DNA from: JANYBV01 sp043763155
Lineage (GTDB): Bacteria > Pseudomonadota > Alphaproteobacteria > Rickettsiales > SXRF01
DNA length: 8,058 bases
Direction: 5' to 3'
Assembly: GCA_043763155.1 (NCBI GenBank)
Contig: JAYULW010000103.1
Span: forward strand, 1 to 8,058
The translations under genes and the position numbers were made by a program. Shown in pieces: positions 5,720-8,058 of this stretch. Every line of letters begins with the position of its first letter. The first letter of the stretch is position 1. A model generated the notes under the pieces. It was not told where the DNA came from. It ran no database searches and saw nothing but the letters and a program-made list of their open reading frames with translations.

Positions 5720-8058
5720 TTAATGCGGCTTCCGGAAGAACTCTGCGATGCGCAGCAATTCGCTGCGGATGGCTTTTAGCAATTTGGTGGCTTCCTGATA
5801 GGTCATGTTCTTTTTGCCTGTTTCGGCCTGGCGGCAATAGTCGGCAAGCACCTGCATGCCTAAATTTGCGGCCGCACCGCGCAGGAGATGGGCAGCGGTT
5901 TCCCATTGGGTATTTTCCTCCTGGCGGCGCGAATTTTCCATGCTGGCGGCTTGCTCTTCGGCCAGGGTCAGGAACATTTCCAGCACTTCATTTTCTTCTT
6001 CGGTTGTTTGCGCAATCAGGCGGAAACGCTCGATGGCTACGGGTATTCCCAACGGTACGGGCGTTTGCGTGTGGGGCGTTTCGGGCAGGAGGGTAAACCA
6101 TTGCGCCAATAGCTTGTGCAGCTTTGGGGGATCAATGGGCTTGCTGATATATTCGTCCATTCCGGCGCGCAGGCATTTCCTGCGGTCACCTGCCATGGCG
6201 TGGGCGGTCATGGCGATAATAATGGGCGAGTATTCCAGCGGAGTATTCATCTCATAATTGCGGATTTCCTGAGTGGTTTGGTAGCCGTCTTTTTTGGGCA
6301 TCTGGCAATCCATCAGGATAACATGGTAGTTTTCCTGCTCCATTCGCTCAAGCACTTCAAAACCGTTTTCGGCAATGTCGAGATGCTGGAAGCCGTATTT
6401 GCGCAGGAGTTTTGTAATGAGAAGGCGGTTTACCGGATGGTCTTCGGCGATCAGGACGCGCGCTTCGGATGCCAGTAAGGTGGAGCGCTCGATGATGCAG
6501 ACGATGTCTTCGGGTTCTTGCAGGGCGATGTTTCCTTCCGCGCCCGCAGCGGGCATGGTGAACCAGAAATGCGAGCCCATGCCCACCTTGCTTTCAAAGC
6601 CAATGCCGCCTCCCATCATGGTCACGATTTCCTTGGTGATGGCAAGGCCCAGCCCTGTACCACCGTATTTGCGGCTGATGGAGGCATCGCCCTGGACGAA
6701 CTTCTGGAAGATGGCGGCTTGTTTGCTTTCGGGGATGCCGATGCCTGTGTCTATGACTTTGCAATGCACCAGCGCCGTGTCGGCTTCGTAGGTGAGTACT
6801 ACGCTTACTGCGCCCGCTTCGGTGAATTTTATGGCATTGCCCACCAGGTTGGTGAGGATTTGCGCGAAGCGGCCGGGGTCGCCGGTGATGTGTTCGGGCA
6901 TGCCTACGGCTACGAAATGCAGGCTTATTTCCTTATGCGTGGCGAGGGGCACTAAAAGTTTCAGGGTTTCGGTGAAGCTGTCGCGGATGTTAAAGGCGGT
7001 GCGCTCAAGCAGCATTTCCCCGGCTTCGATTTTGGACAGGTCGAGAATGTCGTTGAGCAACAGTAAGAGATTATGGGCGGAATGGTTGATGGTGTTGATG
7101 TATTCGCGTTGCGCAGTGCTTGGCTCGGTGTCGAGCAGCAAGTGCGCCATGCCCAGCACGCCGTTCATGGGGGTGCGAATTTCATGGCTCATATTGGCCA
7201 GGAACTGGCTTTTGGCGGTGTTGGCAAGTTCGGCGTGTTCCTTGGCGTTTTCCAACTCTTTTGCGTAGCGCTCGATGGATAGTTTTGCGCCCTCGGCTTC
7301 GCGGCCACGGTAATAGGCATTGCGGGCAAGATGCATGGTGATGGCGGCAAGCAAAGCAATCAGCAGGCCCACGCCCAGCAGCACGGTGGGTAAATAGGTG
7401 TGGCGGGTTTTGATCAGGTGCGCTTTGGGGCTTAGGGTAAAGCTCCATGAGTTATTTTCGGCGCGGATGCTGCCATTGGCGGTCCAGCGCGAATCTTCCA
7501 CCGCGCCTGTTGGCATGGTGCTGAACACCGACGAATCCTTGGCGTATACGGTGATATAAAAGCTGTTGAGCTGGTATTCTTTCAGATTGTAAAACAGGTT
7601 ATCAATGCGCAGCACCGCGAGGATGTAGCCGTCGAAGCGGCCATGCACATAAAGCGGGGTGAAATGCAGGAAACCGTCGCCGCCCTGCAATAGCGGGATA
7701 AGCACGGTGTCTTGGGTAATATGTGTGTCGCGGGCGGCTTCGGCTGCTTCACGGTGGGTTTTTTCCTTGGATAATTTATAGCCCAGCAGTTGCTGATTGG
7801 ATTGCATAGGCACGACCCATTGCACCACCGTGTCGGGGGTGAGCCGCTCCATGGCAATCATGGAGGGGAAATGCTCGACATAGGAGGCGGCGTCTTCTTT
7901 CCATAAGGTTTCGCCTGTGCCCCCGCTTACTTCCCAGCGGGTGCGCATGCGGTCTATTGCATGGAAAAGCCCGTCGAGATATTGCGTCACGTCCTGACTT
8001 ATGTCCTGAGCTGCGAGTTCGATGCGGGTGTGGAACTGTTTGTCTTCAGTGATGTTCA
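5720..8058 (-). CDS. Hybrid sensor histidine kinase, CHASE-TM-HisKA-HATPase-REC-HPt (5' end missing)
   Basis: This inner-membrane sensor kinase carries a whole phosphorelay in one chain. The frame is open to the window edge with no ATG. A GTG at 7990 is internal to the sensor domain and is not taken as the start. The visible 778 residues begin in a CHASE-like periplasmic domain (8058 to about 7580), with a LLGYKLSKE segment, an AARD segment and GDGFLHFTPLY. A TM helix (TVLLGVGLLIALLAAITMHL) lies at about 7390-7330. HisKA (about 7220-7020) has the phospho-accepting His in SHEIRTP at 7186-7184. The ATPase domain (about 6880-6550) has N-box NLVGNAIKFT, G1 DTGIGIP and G2 GGTGLGLA. The receiver (about 6460-6110) has the acidic pair in AEDHP, phospho-acceptor Asp at 6310-6308 in MDCQMP, and Thr and Lys in AMTA and SKP. 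A C-terminal HPt has His at 5890-5888 in AHLLRGAA. All catalytic residues are present. A first TM helix is expected upstream. The ligand and downstream regulator are not visible. Confidence 0.95.
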   Translation of the reverse strand, partial: NITEDKQFHTRIELAAQDISQDVTQYLDGLFHAIDRMRTRWEVSGGTGETLWKEDAASYVEHFPSMIAMERLTPDTVVQWVVPMQSNQQLLGYKLSKEKTHREAAEAARDTHITQDTVLIPLLQGGDGFLHFTPLYVHGRFDGYILAVLRIDNLFYNLKEYQLNSFYITVYAKDSSVFSTMPTGAVEDSRWTANGSIRAENNSWSFTLSPKAHLIKTRHTYLPTVLLGVGLLIALLAAITMHLARNAYYRGREAEGAKLSIERYAKELENAKEHAELANTAKSQFLANMSHEIRTPMNGVLGMAHLLLDTEPSTAQREYINTINHSAHNLLLLLNDILDLSKIEAGEMLLERTAFNIRDSFTETLKLLVPLATHKEISLHFVAVGMPEHITGDPGRFAQILTNLVGNAIKFTEAGAVSVVLTYEADTALVHCKVIDTGIGIPESKQAAIFQKFVQGDASISRKYGGTGLGLAITKEIVTMMGGGIGFESKVGMGSHFWFTMPAAGAEGNIALQEPEDIVCIIERSTLLASEARVLIAEDHPVNRLLITKLLRKYGFQHLDIAENGFEVLERMEQENYHVILMDCQMPKKDGYQTTQEIRNYEMNTPLEYSPIIIAMTAHAMAGDRRKCLRAGMDEYISKPIDPPKLHKLLAQWFTLLPETPHTQTPVPLGIPVAIERFRLIAQTTEEENEVLEMFLTLAEEQAASMENSRRQEENTQWETAAHLLRGAAANLGMQVLADYCRQAETGKKNMTYQEATKLLKAIRSELLRIAEFFRKPH

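Noticed and set aside
5720..7990. Sensor kinase starting at the GTG at 7990
   Set aside because: The frame stays open to the window edge and the codons upstream read as part of the same sensor domain. The true start, with the first TM helix, must lie outside.
1..8058. Defence system, CRISPR, mobile element or phage island
   Set aside because: All sizeable frames with recognisable motifs are explained by glycan, Msr or kinase genes. I saw no transposase, integrase, nuclease, inverted-repeat ends or spaced repeats.

Overview
The window looks like bacterial chromosome, densely coded on both strands, with almost no non-coding sequence. The Gram-negative style surface-glycan genes, the zinc-less MsrB and the CHASE-type hybrid kinase would suit a proteobacterium. 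An alphaproteobacterium is my best guess, but it rests on protein style only and is weak. I see no tRNA, rRNA, CRISPR array, insertion sequence, integrase or phage gene.

Layout. Positions 1-4621 form a surface-polysaccharide block. It opens with the 3' part of a MOP-family (Wzx-like) flippase on the + strand. A tightly packed minus-strand operon of three glycosyltransferases follows, transcribed from 3479 down to 1002: GT32/DXD-type, then DUF616/TOD1-MUCI70-type, then GT2. These three genes overlap by 8 and 4 bases. A divergent GT4 glycosyltransferase follows on the + strand (3512-4621). Four transferases plus a flippase fit assembly of an oligosaccharide repeat unit on a lipid carrier and its transfer across the inner membrane. 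The actual glycan cannot be read from the sequence.

Positions 4632-5580 hold msrB and msrA on the minus strand. They are four bases apart and encode a cytoplasmic methionine sulfoxide repair pair. Positions 5581-5719 are the only sizeable gap (139 bases). It holds the msrB ribosome binding site and a possible weak terminator for the gene upstream. Positions 5720-8058 hold most of a membrane-bound hybrid sensor kinase on the minus strand (CHASE-like sensor, TM, HisKA, HATPase, REC, HPt). Its N-terminus lies beyond the window. No partner response regulator is visible.

I did not find a clearly new biological system. The points most worth a second look are: a perfect 14-bp tandem duplication that forms the whole GT4/msrA convergent junction and appears to have separated two once-overlapping stop codons; the compact GT32-DUF616-GT2 operon, whose likely promoter lies inside the divergent GT4 gene; and a G-over-C bias of the + strand that holds whichever strand is coding.
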